Under the pieces are notes generated by a model that saw nothing but the letters and a program-made list of their open reading frames with translations, made no database searches and had not been told where the DNA came from. A program made the position numbers and the translations under genes. This document shows, piece by piece, positions 17,411 to 25,879 of a stretch of 64,000 bases of DNA (position 1 is the first letter of the stretch; every line of letters starts with the position of its first letter). This stretch comes from Sphingobium sp. Z007 (GTDB taxonomy: Bacteria > Pseudomonadota > Alphaproteobacteria > Sphingomonadales > Sphingomonadaceae), in contig NZ_FBXK01000005.1 of NCBI RefSeq assembly GCF_900013425.1, positions 434,001 to 498,000 on the forward strand, given 5' to 3'.

Positions 17411-17477
17411 CCGTTCGTTTCGAGCGAAGTCGAGAAACCGCAGCGCTGACGTTTCGCGACTTCGCTCGAAACGAATG
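17411..17477. repeat. Palindromic repeat, TTTCGAGCGAAGTCGAGAAA type
   Basis: CCGTTCGTTTCGAGCGAAGT and ACTTCGCTCGAAACGAATGG arms flank a loop of about 27 bases. It lies in the upstream region of the patatin gene and just beyond the EEP nuclease stop. Confidence 0.85.
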
Positions 17478-17487
17478 GAGGCGGCGA

Positions 17488-18186
17488 TCACCCAACCGCA
17501 AACTCCGCCCAGATCGGCAGATGATCCGACGCCTTCCTGGCCGCCGCGCTTTCATGCACCCCGCAATCCCTGAGCGTCAGTTTGCCGCAATGCATGATCC
17601 GGTCGAGTCGCGCCACCGGCCGCCGCGCGTGGAAGCTGCGCCCGCATGGCGCAAAGCTGTAATGCCGCGCAAAATCGGCCAGGCAGCCACGCCCGGCGCT
17701 CCATTCATTAAGGTCGCCCATCAACACCGTCGGCATCGCCACGCCCTGCGCCGCGGCATGGATCACTGCGGCGGCCTGCTTGCGTCGCCACAAACCCGAC
17801 AGGTCGAGATGCATACCGAACACGCGCACGCTCACGCCGCCCATCGTCACCTCCGCCATGGTCGCGCCGCGTGGCTCCAGATAGGGCAGGTGCAGCACAT
17901 CATGCGCGCCAAGGTCAGCGCTCTTACGCACTAATAATGCATTGCCGTGCCAGCCCATCGAATCGGCCTGCACATTCAGCGGCACTGATTTATAGTCGCT
18001 CTGCCCATCCATCATCCGTGGCGGGATCGCCGCCGATCGCACGCCGAAGCGCCGATCCGCCTCTTGCAGCGCGACGATGTCGGCATCGACCTCGCTCAGC
18101 ACCTCCAATATCCGTTCGGGGATCCGCCGCCGGTCGGTGCCGATGGCCTTGCGGATATTATAGCTCGCGACACGAATAGTTTTCAT
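17488..18186 (-). CDS. Endonuclease/exonuclease/phosphatase (EEP) family protein
   Basis: A 232-residue EEP-fold metal-dependent phosphoesterase. The ordered motifs are RVASYNIRKAIG (N-terminal Asn), VALQEADRRFG (catalytic Glu), GMHLDLSGLWRR, VLMGDLNEW (Asp-x-Asn) and ASDHLPIWAEF (the SDH motif). Members include nucleases, sphingomyelinases and inositol phosphatases; the lack of an export signal favours a cytosolic enzyme. The start at MKTIRVASYN fits the family; the long frame upstream is antisense to radA. It is divergent from radA with about 90 bases between the starts. Confidence 0.85.
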   Translation of the reverse strand: MKTIRVASYNIRKAIGTDRRRIPERILEVLSEVDADIVALQEADRRFGVRSAAIPPRMMDGQSDYKSVPLNVQADSMGWHGNALLVRKSADLGAHDVLHLPYLEPRGATMAEVTMGGVSVRVFGMHLDLSGLWRRKQAAAVIHAAAQGVAMPTVLMGDLNEWSAGRGCLADFARHYSFAPCGRSFHARRPVARLDRIMHCGKLTLRDCGVHESAAARKASDHLPIWAEFAVG

Positions 18187-18275
18187 CGGCGTAACAATGC
18201 GCCAGCGCGCCGGATGTTTCCAGCGCTCGCTTCGATGTTCTTGCATTGTTCGCGCGTGCCCGCCATATCGGTGCC

Positions 18276-19643
18276 ATGGCCAAGGCAAAGCGCAAATTCG
18301 TCTGTCAGCAATGCGGCACCGTCGCGGCCCGCTGGCAGGGCCAGTGTGAGGATTGCGGCGAGTGGAACAGCATCGTCGAGGAAGCTGCTGAGACCGTCTT
18401 CTCCTCGCGCCATGACCTGCAAAATGGCGGCCGCGCGATAACGCTGATCGGCCTCGACAGCAAGGTCGAACTGCCGCCACGCACCAGCACCGGCATCGCC
18501 GAGTTCGACCGGGCGCTGGGCGGCGGCATCGTCGCGGGCTCCGCAACGCTGATCGGCGGCGATCCCGGCATCGGCAAATCGACCCTGCTGCTCCAGGCCG
18601 CGGCGCGGGTTGCTGCGCGCGGGCTATCGGTGGCCTATATCAGCGGCGAGGAAGCGGCTGACCAGGTCCGTCTGCGCGCGCAGCGGCTGGGGCTGGGCAA
18701 TGCCCCGGTCATGCTCGCCAGCGCGACGTCGGTGCGCGATATCCTGACGACGCTGGGGGAAGGGGAGCCGCCCGCGCTGCTGGTGATCGATTCGATCCAG
18801 ACAATGCACAGCGACCTGATAGAGGGCGCCCCCGGCACCGTCAGCCAGGTCCGCGCCTCCTCCCAGGAACTCATCAAATTCGCCAAGCAGCGGGGCACCG
18901 CCCTCATTCTCGTCGGCCATGTGACCAAGGATGGCAGCATCGCCGGCCCGCGTGTGCTGGAACATATGGTCGACACCGTGCTGGCGTTCGAAGGGGAGCG
19001 CAGCCACCAATATCGCATCCTGCGTGCGATCAAGAATCGCTTCGGCGGCACCGACGAGATCGGCGTCTTCGCCATGGTGGCGGAGGGGCTGGAGGAAGTC
19101 GCCAACCCGTCCGCCCTGTTCCTGACCCAGCGCGACGAGACGGTGACGGGCGCGACCGTCTTCCCCGCGCTGGAAGGGACGCGGCCGGTGCTGGTCGAAA
19201 TCCAGGCGCTGGTCGTGCGCCTATCAAGTGGCGCCACGCCCCGGCGCGCGGTCGTCGGCTGGGACAGCGGGCGGCTCGCCATGGTGCTGGCCGTGCTGGA
19301 GGCGCGCTGCGGCCTCAGCTTTTCGACCTGCGAAGTCTATTTGAACGTCGCGGGTGGATACCGCCTGTCAGACCCTGCCGCCGACCTCGCCGTCGCCGCC
19401 GCTTTGGTGTCGGCCCTATCGGAAAAGCCGCTGCCGTCGGACGTCGTCCTGTTCGGCGAGATCGCGCTGTCGAGCGAGATCCGCCCCGTCGCCCACGCCC
19501 CCCTGCGCCTGCGCGAATCGGCCAAGCTCGGCTTCAACCGCGCCTTCATCCCCGCCGCCGCGGCCGACGGGGTGAAGGGAATAGCGGTCAGCGGTTTCCG
19601 CACGCTGGCGCAGCTTGTTGACCAGATGCTGGGACGCGGATAG
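18276..19643 (+). CDS. radA: DNA repair protein RadA
   Basis: A 455-residue branch-migration ATPase of recombinational repair. The N-terminal zinc finger has Cys10, Cys13, Cys24 and Cys27 (FVCQQCGTVAARWQGQCEDC), the Walker A is GGDPGIGKST, the RadA-specific KNRFGGTDEIGVF is present, and a C-terminal Lon-like domain closes the protein (VAGGYRLSDPAADLA, VVLFGEIALSSEIRPV). Length and motif order are standard. MAKAKRK is the family start; ten extra codons upstream are unlikely. cvpA follows after 11 bases. Confidence 0.95.
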   Translation: MAKAKRKFVCQQCGTVAARWQGQCEDCGEWNSIVEEAAETVFSSRHDLQNGGRAITLIGLDSKVELPPRTSTGIAEFDRALGGGIVAGSATLIGGDPGIGKSTLLLQAAARVAARGLSVAYISGEEAADQVRLRAQRLGLGNAPVMLASATSVRDILTTLGEGEPPALLVIDSIQTMHSDLIEGAPGTVSQVRASSQELIKFAKQRGTALILVGHVTKDGSIAGPRVLEHMVDTVLAFEGERSHQYRILRAIKNRFGGTDEIGVFAMVAEGLEEVANPSALFLTQRDETVTGATVFPALEGTRPVLVEIQALVVRLSSGATPRRAVVGWDSGRLAMVLAVLEARCGLSFSTCEVYLNVAGGYRLSDPAADLAVAAALVSALSEKPLPSDVVLFGEIALSSEIRPVAHAPLRLRESAKLGFNRAFIPAAAADGVKGIAVSGFRTLAQLVDQMLGRG

Positions 19644-19654
19644 CCACGCTGGGA

Positions 19655-20173
19655 ATGAACGCCATCGACATATCCGTCCTGCTCGCCATCGGCGGTTGCG
19701 CCGTGCTGGGCCTCATGCGCGGTTTCGTGCTGGAAACGCTCTCGCTCATCGCCTGGGTGCTGGCGATCTTCTGCATCCGCCTGTTCCATGCTTCGGTCGC
19801 GGAAGTGCTGACGCCCTTTATCGGCACCAGCAGCGGCGCGGCGATCCTGGCGCTGGTGCTGGTGTTCGGCGTCACCTTCGGCGCGGGCAAGATGATCGCC
19901 CATGCCATCGGCTGCCGCACCCGCCAATCAGTGCTGGGGCCTGTCGACCGGGTGCTGGGCGCAGGATTCGGCGCGGTGAAGGGGCTTATCGGCGCGACCC
20001 TGCTCTTCCTTGCCTTCAGCCTGGTCTATGACACATTCTACGGCAGCGGCGCGCGTCGCCCGGACTGGTTGTCGGACGCCCGCACCTATCCGCTGCTCAA
20101 CGCCAGCGGCCAAGCGATCAGCGAATTTCTGGCCGAACAGCGCGCGAAAAAGCCGGCGGCGGAGGATAAGTGA
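19655..20173 (+). CDS. cvpA: CvpA-family membrane protein
   Basis: A 172-residue protein with four N-terminal transmembrane helices and the CvpA start: NAIDISVLLAIGGCAVLGLM followed by RGFVLETLSLIAWV. The C-terminal 50 residues are hydrophilic. CvpA homologues affect colicin V export, envelope stress tolerance and biofilm formation. In many proteobacteria cvpA precedes purF; here purF is absent and cvpA follows radA with an 11-base gap, suggesting co-transcription. Confidence 0.88.
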   Translation: MNAIDISVLLAIGGCAVLGLMRGFVLETLSLIAWVLAIFCIRLFHASVAEVLTPFIGTSSGAAILALVLVFGVTFGAGKMIAHAIGCRTRQSVLGPVDRVLGAGFGAVKGLIGATLLFLAFSLVYDTFYGSGARRPDWLSDARTYPLLNASGQAISEFLAEQRAKKPAAEDK

Positions 20174-20216
20174 ACTGGGCGGGTGTGTCTGATAACAATC
20201 ATTTCCAGACATCCAA

Positions 20217-20314
20217 CATCCGTTCGGGCTGAGCCTGTCGAAGCCCTTATCTTTCTTCAAATGCCCGCACTCTAAAGAAGTGATGCCCTTCGACAGGCTC
20301 AGGGCGAACGGATG
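20217..20314. repeat. Palindromic repeat, CTGAGCCTGTCGAAG type
   Basis: Long arms CATCCGTTCGGGCTGAGCCT and AGGCTCAGGGCGAACGGATG enclose about 58 bases that include a weaker inner pair (CTTTCTTCAAA/TCTAAAGAAG). It separates the convergent cvpA and SDR genes. Confidence 0.87.
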
Positions 20315-20388
20315 TTTGGAATTGGGGAATGGCAGGAAACCGCCAAAATCCGCCGCTCATCAGCGCCGGACTCTCCGGTAGCCCACTT

Positions 20389-21306
20389 CTAAAGCCACCC
20401 CTTCTCCCGATAGGCCGCCACCGTCGCCTGCAACCCGTCCTGCGTCTTCACCTGCGGCAGCCACAACCGTTTGGGCGGCTGCTTGCGCTTTCCCACCACC
20501 CAGTCGGGATGGCAGAAATAATCGACCCGATCCGGCGTCAGTTTCGCGTTCCTGCCCCGCACCATCCGGTCGGTCCGCGCCGCGACGTTCAGCAACCATT
20601 GCGGCGTGGCGAAGGTCCGCACCGTGCGGCCCACTGCCCGGCCGATCGCTGCCCCGAAATCGCGATGATCCCAGCCACCTGGCGTGCCGTCGTCCACCTC
20701 GTAGGTGCGCGTCAGGCTGTTTTCGCGCTCCTGCGTCAACGCCAGCAGCAACGCCGCCAGGTCGCTCACATGGATCACCGACAGCCGCCCGCCCGGCGGC
20801 AACAGCATGACGCCGCGCTTGGCCATGCGAAACAGTTCCAGCATCTCGCGGTCGCCCGGCCCGTAAATGGCGGGTGGGCGCACGATTGTCCAATCAAGGC
20901 CGCTCGCCTTCACTTGGCGTTCGGCCAGTTCCTTCGACCATCCATAGTCGGACAGGCCCGGCTCCCGCGCCGCGAGCGAGGAGACATGGATCAGCCGCTT
21001 GATCCCGCGTTTCCGCATCGCATCGACCACCGCCATCGTGCCGCGCGCATTGCCCGCCTCAAACCCCTCGCGGTCCGGCGCATTCACGACGCCGGCGATA
21101 TGGATCACCGCATCGGCGTCGCGCACCAGCGTATCGAGTGCCGCGCTATCCTCCAACGACCCATGCACCCATTTCAGCTTCGCGCGCGGTGGCTGCGCGC
21201 GGCGGGTCAATGCATTGACCCGCAACCCCTCACTCAACGCCTGCTCCAGCGTCTCGGCGCCGACGAAGCCCGTCGCACCGGTCATGGCGATCCGTATCTG
21301 CTGCAT
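20389..21306 (-). CDS. NAD(P)-dependent epimerase/dehydratase family (atypical extended SDR)
   Basis: A 305-residue Rossmann protein. The nucleotide loop TGATGFVG is at 9-16 and the catalytic Y-x-x-x-K is YGWSK, after HVSSLAARE. PPAIYGPGDREML is the typical post-catalytic segment of extended SDRs. The length and lack of a sugar-nucleotide loop resemble the NDUFA9-like/atypical SDR groups, which include the bacterial ceramide reductase CerR. The substrate is unknown; see the finding on CerR. It lies five bases downstream of proB on the same strand, so it is probably co-transcribed. Confidence 0.82.
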   Translation of the reverse strand: MQQIRIAMTGATGFVGAETLEQALSEGLRVNALTRRAQPPRAKLKWVHGSLEDSAALDTLVRDADAVIHIAGVVNAPDREGFEAGNARGTMAVVDAMRKRGIKRLIHVSSLAAREPGLSDYGWSKELAERQVKASGLDWTIVRPPAIYGPGDREMLELFRMAKRGVMLLPPGGRLSVIHVSDLAALLLALTQERENSLTRTYEVDDGTPGGWDHRDFGAAIGRAVGRTVRTFATPQWLLNVAARTDRMVRGRNAKLTPDRVDYFCHPDWVVGKRKQPPKRLWLPQVKTQDGLQATVAAYREKGWL

Positions 21307-21311
21307 ATCTC

Positions 21312-22439
21312 TCAGACCATCGCCATATGGTCGCGATGGACCAGCACCGATCGCGGCATTTCGCCCAGCAGCGCCGCAATGTCGTCGCTGCGCTTGCCCG
21401 CGATCTTTGCCGCCGCTTCGCTATCATATTCGATCAGCCCGCGCGCGATCACCCGGCCGTCCTGCGCCACGATATCGACCACATCGCCCCGATCGAACAC
21501 CCCCTCGACACTGGCGACCCCGGCGGGCAGCAGGCTGTTGCCCTTGCCCAGCGCCTTTTCCGCGCCCGCGTCCACAATGATCCGCCCGCGCGTGGTCAGC
21601 CGCCCGGCCAGCCACCCCTTGCGCGCACCCTTGCCCTGCGCCGCGAGGAAAATCGACCCCTTGCCGCCATTGGCCCAGTGCGACAGCGGCGCATCGACCT
21701 TGCCCGAAATGATCGCCAGATGCGCGCCCGCGCCGGTCGCGATCCGCGCCGCCTGTATTTTCGACACCATGCCGCCCGATCCCATGCCGGACGCCGACCC
21801 GTCATCCGCCATCGCCGCGATCCGCGCGTCGATCGTCTCTATCGTTTCAATCAGCATGGCGCTCGCATCGGCGTGCGGGTTGGCGGTGTAAAGCCCGTCA
21901 ACATCGGAAAGCAGCACAACCGCGTCAGCCCGTGCCGCCTGTCCGATGCGCGCCGCCAGCCGGTCATTGTCGCCGAAGCGGATTTCGGCGGTCGCCACGC
22001 TGTCATTCTCATTGACCACCGGCACGACATGCAACGCCATCAACCGTTCCAGCGTCGCCGAGGCATTGAGGTAGCGGCGGCGATTTTCCAGATCGTCCAG
22101 CGTCACCAGCATCTGCGCGGCGGTAATGCCTTTCTCGTCCAGCAGGCTGGCCCAGCATTGCGACAGCGCGATCTGACCAGTGGCAGCCGCCGCCTGCGCA
22201 TCCTCTAGACTGCCGCGACCGCCCTTGGGCAATTTCAAGCGCCGTGCACCGAGTGCGATCGCGCCGGAAGACACGATGATGACCTGCTGCCCCGCCGCGC
22301 GCCGCGTCGCGACATCTGCGACCAGCGTGCGCAACCAGTCCACCCGCACCGCACCCGCGGGATCGACCAGCAAGGCCGACCCGATCTTGACGACCAGGCG
22401 ACGGACCAGGGCAGGGGGGAAACCGGAAAGGGCGTTCAT
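21312..22439 (-). CDS. proB: Glutamate 5-kinase
   Basis: A 375-residue enzyme phosphorylating glutamate to gamma-glutamyl phosphate, the first step of proline synthesis. The amino acid kinase domain shows RRLVVKIGSALLV, VIIVSSGAIALG, VPVVNENDSVAT, FGDNDRLAARIG and GSGGMVSKIQAARIA. The C-terminal PUA domain begins around KGSIFL and ends near RGLIEYDSEAAAKIAG. The start MNALSGFPPALV is used because the longer frame translates a palindromic repeat. Gene order obgE-proB is common in alphaproteobacteria. proA is not in this window. Confidence 0.95.
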   Translation of the reverse strand: MNALSGFPPALVRRLVVKIGSALLVDPAGAVRVDWLRTLVADVATRRAAGQQVIIVSSGAIALGARRLKLPKGGRGSLEDAQAAAATGQIALSQCWASLLDEKGITAAQMLVTLDDLENRRRYLNASATLERLMALHVVPVVNENDSVATAEIRFGDNDRLAARIGQAARADAVVLLSDVDGLYTANPHADASAMLIETIETIDARIAAMADDGSASGMGSGGMVSKIQAARIATGAGAHLAIISGKVDAPLSHWANGGKGSIFLAAQGKGARKGWLAGRLTTRGRIIVDAGAEKALGKGNSLLPAGVASVEGVFDRGDVVDIVAQDGRVIARGLIEYDSEAAAKIAGKRSDDIAALLGEMPRSVLVHRDHMAMV

Positions 22440-22457
22440 GGCGGTATAAAATAACAT

Positions 22458-22516
22458 CCGTTCGGTTCGAGCTTGTCGAGAACCCTCGCGCATGGTTCTC
22501 GACAGGCTCGAACGGG
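22458..22516. repeat. Palindromic repeat, GGTTCGAGC(T)TGTCGAGAACC type
   Basis: CCGTTCGGTTCGAGCTTGTC opposes GACAGGCTCGAACGGGG. It lies between obgE and proB on the same strand, a second case where such a hairpin separates probably co-transcribed genes. Confidence 0.87.
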
Positions 22517-22534
22517 GGTAGGGCTATGGCGCCG

Positions 22535-23632
22535 TCAGATCGGCGACCACGCCCCGTCGCTCTCTTTTCCAGCTTCCTCGGCAGCCTCGCGCCTATCCTC
22601 GTCCATCATCAGCAATACGGCGTCGAGCAGCGGACCCACGCCCTCGCCGGTCGCACCGGATATGATGAACACATCCTCCACGCCCGCCTCATCGCGCAGC
22701 TGTCCGGCAATATCCTCCATCAGCTCCTGCCCCAGCAGGTCGCCCTTGTTCAGCACCACGATCTGCGGCTTTTCATCCAGACCCTCGCCATAAGCAGCGA
22801 GTTCTTCGGTCACGATATGAAACGCCTCGACCGGATCATCGACCGTGGCGTCAATCAGGTGCAGAAGCACGCGACACCGCTCGATATGCCCCAAAAACCG
22901 GTCGCCGATGCCCACGCCTTCGGCGGCGCCCGCGATCAGGCCGGGAATGTCGGCCAGCACGAATTCGCGATCCTTGTGCAACACCACGCCCAATTGCGGC
23001 TTGGTGGTAGTGAAGGCGTAGGCGCCGACCTTCGCCTTGGTATTGGTCACCTGGTTGATAAGCGTAGACTTGCCTGCATTGGGCATCCCCACCAGGCCGA
23101 CATCGGCCAGCAGCTTCAGCCGCAGCCATACCCACATTTCCTGGCCCGGCCAGCCCGTGCCATGCTGGCGCGGCGCACGGTTGGTGCTGGTCTTGTAGGA
23201 CATGTTGCCCCGGCCGCCATCGCCGCCGCGCAGGAAGGTCACGCGCTGCCCGACCTCGGTGAAATCAGCCAGGACGTCCTGGTCCTCATAATCGGGGATG
23301 CCGTCCTCGTCCTCGCTGCCTTCGATCGGCTTGGGGTCGGACAGGATCTGGGTGCCCACCGGCACCTTGATGATCAAATCCTTGCCGCCCGCGCCATAGC
23401 GGTTCTTGCCCATGCCGGGCGTGCCACGCTGCGCCTTGAAATGCTGGGTGTAGCGGAAATCGATCAAGGTGTTGAGGCCCTGCACCGCTTCGAAGATGAT
23501 GTCGCCGCCCTTGCCGCCATTGCCGCCGTCGGGGCCGCCATATTCCTCATATTTTTCGCGACGAAAACTGACCGCGCCGGGGCCGCCCCAGCCGGATTTG
23601 ATATAGATTTTGGCTTGATCGAGAAAATGCAT
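22535..23632 (-). CDS. obgE: GTPase Obg (CgtA)
   Basis: A 365-residue essential ribosome-associated GTPase. The glycine-rich Obg fold starts MHFLDQAKIYIKSG and includes GGPDGGNGGKGGD; the G domain has G1 GMPNAGKST, G3 DIPGL, G4 LNKGD, and ends with SGATGEGV. The acidic SEDEDGIPDYEDQD loop is the usual alphaproteobacterial insertion. The start is at MHFLDQ; upstream codons are not conserved. It functions in 50S assembly and growth control. It lies in the conserved neighbourhood with rplU, rpmA and proB, though several accessory genes are inserted between rpmA and obgE here. Confidence 0.95.
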   Translation of the reverse strand: MHFLDQAKIYIKSGWGGPGAVSFRREKYEEYGGPDGGNGGKGGDIIFEAVQGLNTLIDFRYTQHFKAQRGTPGMGKNRYGAGGKDLIIKVPVGTQILSDPKPIEGSEDEDGIPDYEDQDVLADFTEVGQRVTFLRGGDGGRGNMSYKTSTNRAPRQHGTGWPGQEMWVWLRLKLLADVGLVGMPNAGKSTLINQVTNTKAKVGAYAFTTTKPQLGVVLHKDREFVLADIPGLIAGAAEGVGIGDRFLGHIERCRVLLHLIDATVDDPVEAFHIVTEELAAYGEGLDEKPQIVVLNKGDLLGQELMEDIAGQLRDEAGVEDVFIISGATGEGVGPLLDAVLLMMDEDRREAAEEAGKESDGAWSPI

Positions 23633-23763
23633 GGCGCGCCCATAATGCATTCTGAAGCCGGCTGGAACAGTCGGCGGCTCGCAGAATGCGTAAAACAAGA
23701 AACAGCGGGACGATGCAGCGACCGTCCATCTTGTGCGCGCCCATAGCGCTTAATGCCGCAAAG

Positions 23764-24381
23764 TTAAACCTTGGCTTGCGCCGCCATTGCCGCGGCCTCC
23801 TGCATCAGCGCGAAAGTCAGGCTGCGCGTGGCGATTTCGCGCGCTTTTTCGCGCGGTAGGGCGAGCGCGGCAGCCATCGCCCCGCCCAGCTGCGAATCGC
23901 CCAGCGCCAGCAGCACCAGCATCAGCGTATTGTCCCGGATCAGTTCAGCGACATTGGGGGTCAGCGCAGTAGCCGCCAGCTTGTCCACCAACCGGTGGAT
24001 CGCTTCCACCACCGGGTCCAGCGCATCCTCATTGCCCGATGCCAGCATCCAGCTCGCCAGCGCCCCCGCGCCCTCCCGGTCGAACGCATCGAACGTCATG
24101 TCGACGATCGTGCGCGGGCTGACCTTCCCGCGTCGCGCCGCATCCACCGCCTCGCCGATCTTCGCCGTGATCGTGTCGGCCAGATGCGCCGCCAGCGCCT
24201 TCTGCAATCCCGCCGCCGATCCGAAATGATGCAGCAGATTGGCGTGGGTCCGTCCGACGCGTCCCGCCACGGCCTTCAATGTCACCGCCTGCGGCCCCGC
24301 TTCGATCAGCAGGTCGCGCGCCGCCTCCACGGCGACGAGGCGACTTTCATCCGGGCTGAGGCGCGCGCGCTTTATTGACAT
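23764..24381 (-). CDS. TetR-family transcriptional regulator
   Basis: A 205-residue regulator with an N-terminal TetR helix-turn-helix: AARDLLIEAGPQAVTLKAVAGRVGRTHANLLHHFGSA, where the recognition helix reads RTHANLLHHF. The remainder is a helical ligand-binding domain. The start MSIKRARLS is preferred over an ATG four codons upstream that falls in the operator region. It is divergent from the PF10118-type hydrolase gene, and a TTACAT-CA-ATGTAA dyad lies between them, so it probably represses itself and that gene. The inducer is unknown. Confidence 0.88.
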   Translation of the reverse strand: MSIKRARLSPDESRLVAVEAARDLLIEAGPQAVTLKAVAGRVGRTHANLLHHFGSAAGLQKALAAHLADTITAKIGEAVDAARRGKVSPRTIVDMTFDAFDREGAGALASWMLASGNEDALDPVVEAIHRLVDKLAATALTPNVAELIRDNTLMLVLLALGDSQLGGAMAAALALPREKAREIATRSLTFALMQEAAAMAAQAKV

Positions 24382-24400
24382 GATTGTAAGCAACTCTTAT

Positions 24401-24414
24401 TTACATCAATGTAA
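24401..24414. promoter_or_regulatory. Dyad TTACAT-CA-ATGTAA, probable TetR operator
   Basis: A 14-base dyad with perfect 6-base arms in the 54-base region between the divergent TetR and hydrolase genes. Additional half-site-like copies (ATTGTAAG, ATGTAAGTAAC) flank it. Position close to both starts fits steric repression of both promoters. Binding by the adjacent regulator is inference. Confidence 0.65.
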
Positions 24415-24435
24415 GTAACGACCGGAGACATATCC

Positions 24436-25287
24436 ATGACCCCGACCGACCTCACCATCACGCCGCGCGACCGCCGTTTCGGACGAGACCGTGCGACGGC
24501 GCGACATTGGCTGAACGGCGACCCGATCGCCACGGCTTTCTTTAACGCGCTGTCGATCACCTTCCCGCGCGGCGAAGCCTATTTCATCGACAGCGTCCGC
24601 GCCTTCCGCGACGGCGTGCCCGACAGGCTGGCAGGTGAAATCGCCGCCTTCATCAAACAGGAAGTCATCCACAGCCGCGAACATCTCGCCTTCAACCGGC
24701 AGGTGACCGACCATGGCTATGACGTCTCGCGCCTCGACGCGGACGTGACGATGATGCTGGACCTCGCCAAACAGCGTCCGCCGATCGCCAGCTTGGCCGC
24801 GACCATGGCGCTGGAACATTTCACCGCCATTCTCGCCCATGAACTGCTCAGCGACCCGCGCCATCTCGACGGCGCCGACCCGGAAAGCGCAGCGTTGTGG
24901 CGCTGGCACGCGATCGAGGAGATCGAGCATAAGGGCGTCGCGCACGACACCTGGGTCCACGCCACGCGTGACTGGAGCCGGTTCAGGCGCTGGTGGGTGA
25001 AGACCGCGATGATGCTGGTCGTGACGAAGCATTTCCTGCACCACCGCGCCCGCGGCATGATGGACCTGCTGCGGCAGGACGGCATTACCGGCCGCCGCGC
25101 CTGGGGCGGGCTACTGCGCTATGCGCTGGTCCGGCCGGGCATATTGCGCCGTGTGGCGCGGCCATGGTTCGGCTATTTCCTGCCTGGCTTCCATCCCTGG
25201 GCGGTGGACGACCGCGCGCTCATTGCGCTCGCCGACAGCCCCTATGCGCATGCGCGGCCAGGCGGCGCGCTCCCCTCGGCCGCTTGA
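24436..25287 (+). CDS. Metal-dependent hydrolase, PF10118 type
   Basis: A 283-residue helical protein with the metal-ligand pattern of the PF10118 family: KQEVIHSREHLAFN (about residues 75-88), ALEHFTAILAHELL and WHAIEEIEHKGVAHD, giving repeated E-x-x-H pairs as in a di-metal helix bundle. The start TPRDRRFGRD plus HWLNGDPIATAFFNALS is family-typical. Biological substrate unknown. It is controlled most likely by the divergent TetR regulator. Followed after 31 bases by a GNAT gene. Confidence 0.83.
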   Translation: MTPTDLTITPRDRRFGRDRATARHWLNGDPIATAFFNALSITFPRGEAYFIDSVRAFRDGVPDRLAGEIAAFIKQEVIHSREHLAFNRQVTDHGYDVSRLDADVTMMLDLAKQRPPIASLAATMALEHFTAILAHELLSDPRHLDGADPESAALWRWHAIEEIEHKGVAHDTWVHATRDWSRFRRWWVKTAMMLVVTKHFLHHRARGMMDLLRQDGITGRRAWGGLLRYALVRPGILRRVARPWFGYFLPGFHPWAVDDRALIALADSPYAHARPGGALPSAA

Positions 25288-25318
25288 CCAGGGGAAAGCG
25301 GGGCGCTCTTATCGACGT

Positions 25319-25879
25319 ATGTCCACTGCGCCCACGCTCGAAACTAGCCGCCTGATCCTCCGCCCCCACAGGATCCAGGATTATGCCGCCTGCCGCACGC
25401 TCTGGGCCGACCCGGATGTCGTCCGCCACATTGGCGGCGTCCCGCTCGACAGCCAGGCGGTCTGGTTCCGCATCCTGCGCTATGCCGGCATGTGGTCGCT
25501 GCTCGGTTACGGCATGTGGGTGATCGAGGCGCGCGACAGCGGCGCTTTCCTGGGCGAAGCTGGGTTGCTCAGCGCGCAGCGGGGTCTGCCCGAACTGGAT
25601 GGCGTGCCGGAAGCTGGCTGGGTGCTCGGCCCGCAAGCCTGGGGCAGGGGGATCGCCACCGAAGCAATGCAGGCGATCCTCGACTGGAGCGACGCCCATG
25701 TCGCGGCCGCCTCCACCCGCTGCATCATCGATCCAGACAATGCGGCCTCTATCAAAGTAGCGGAGAAGCTGGGCTTTGCCGTTCTGACCGACACAGAACT
25801 GGCCGGAAAGCCGACCCGCGTTTTTGATCGACCCAGAGCAACGACCGGTCGCGCGACCAATTTGGGAGCAATCGGATGA
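25319..25879 (+). CDS. GNAT-family N-acetyltransferase (RimJ/RimL-like)
   Basis: A 186-residue acetyltransferase. TSRLILRPHRIQDYAAC is the usual RimJ/RimL start, GWVLGPQAWGRGIATEAM holds the acetyl-CoA loop (Q/R-x-x-G-x-G/A as WGRGIA), and IDPDNAASIKVAEKLGF is motif B with the conserved N-x-x-S-x-x-(L/V)-x-E-K-x-G-F. The substrate is unknown. The start at MSTAPTLETS is chosen; the frame is open far upstream but overlaps the hydrolase gene. Its TGA overlaps the ATG of the next gene by four bases. Confidence 0.87.
   Translation: MSTAPTLETSRLILRPHRIQDYAACRTLWADPDVVRHIGGVPLDSQAVWFRILRYAGMWSLLGYGMWVIEARDSGAFLGEAGLLSAQRGLPELDGVPEAGWVLGPQAWGRGIATEAMQAILDWSDAHVAAASTRCIIDPDNAASIKVAEKLGFAVLTDTELAGKPTRVFDRPRATTGRATNLGAIG

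Noticed and set aside
20329..21891. Plus-strand open frame of 520 codons across SDR and proB
   Set aside because: Its translation shows no domain and both underlying genes on the other strand have full family motifs.
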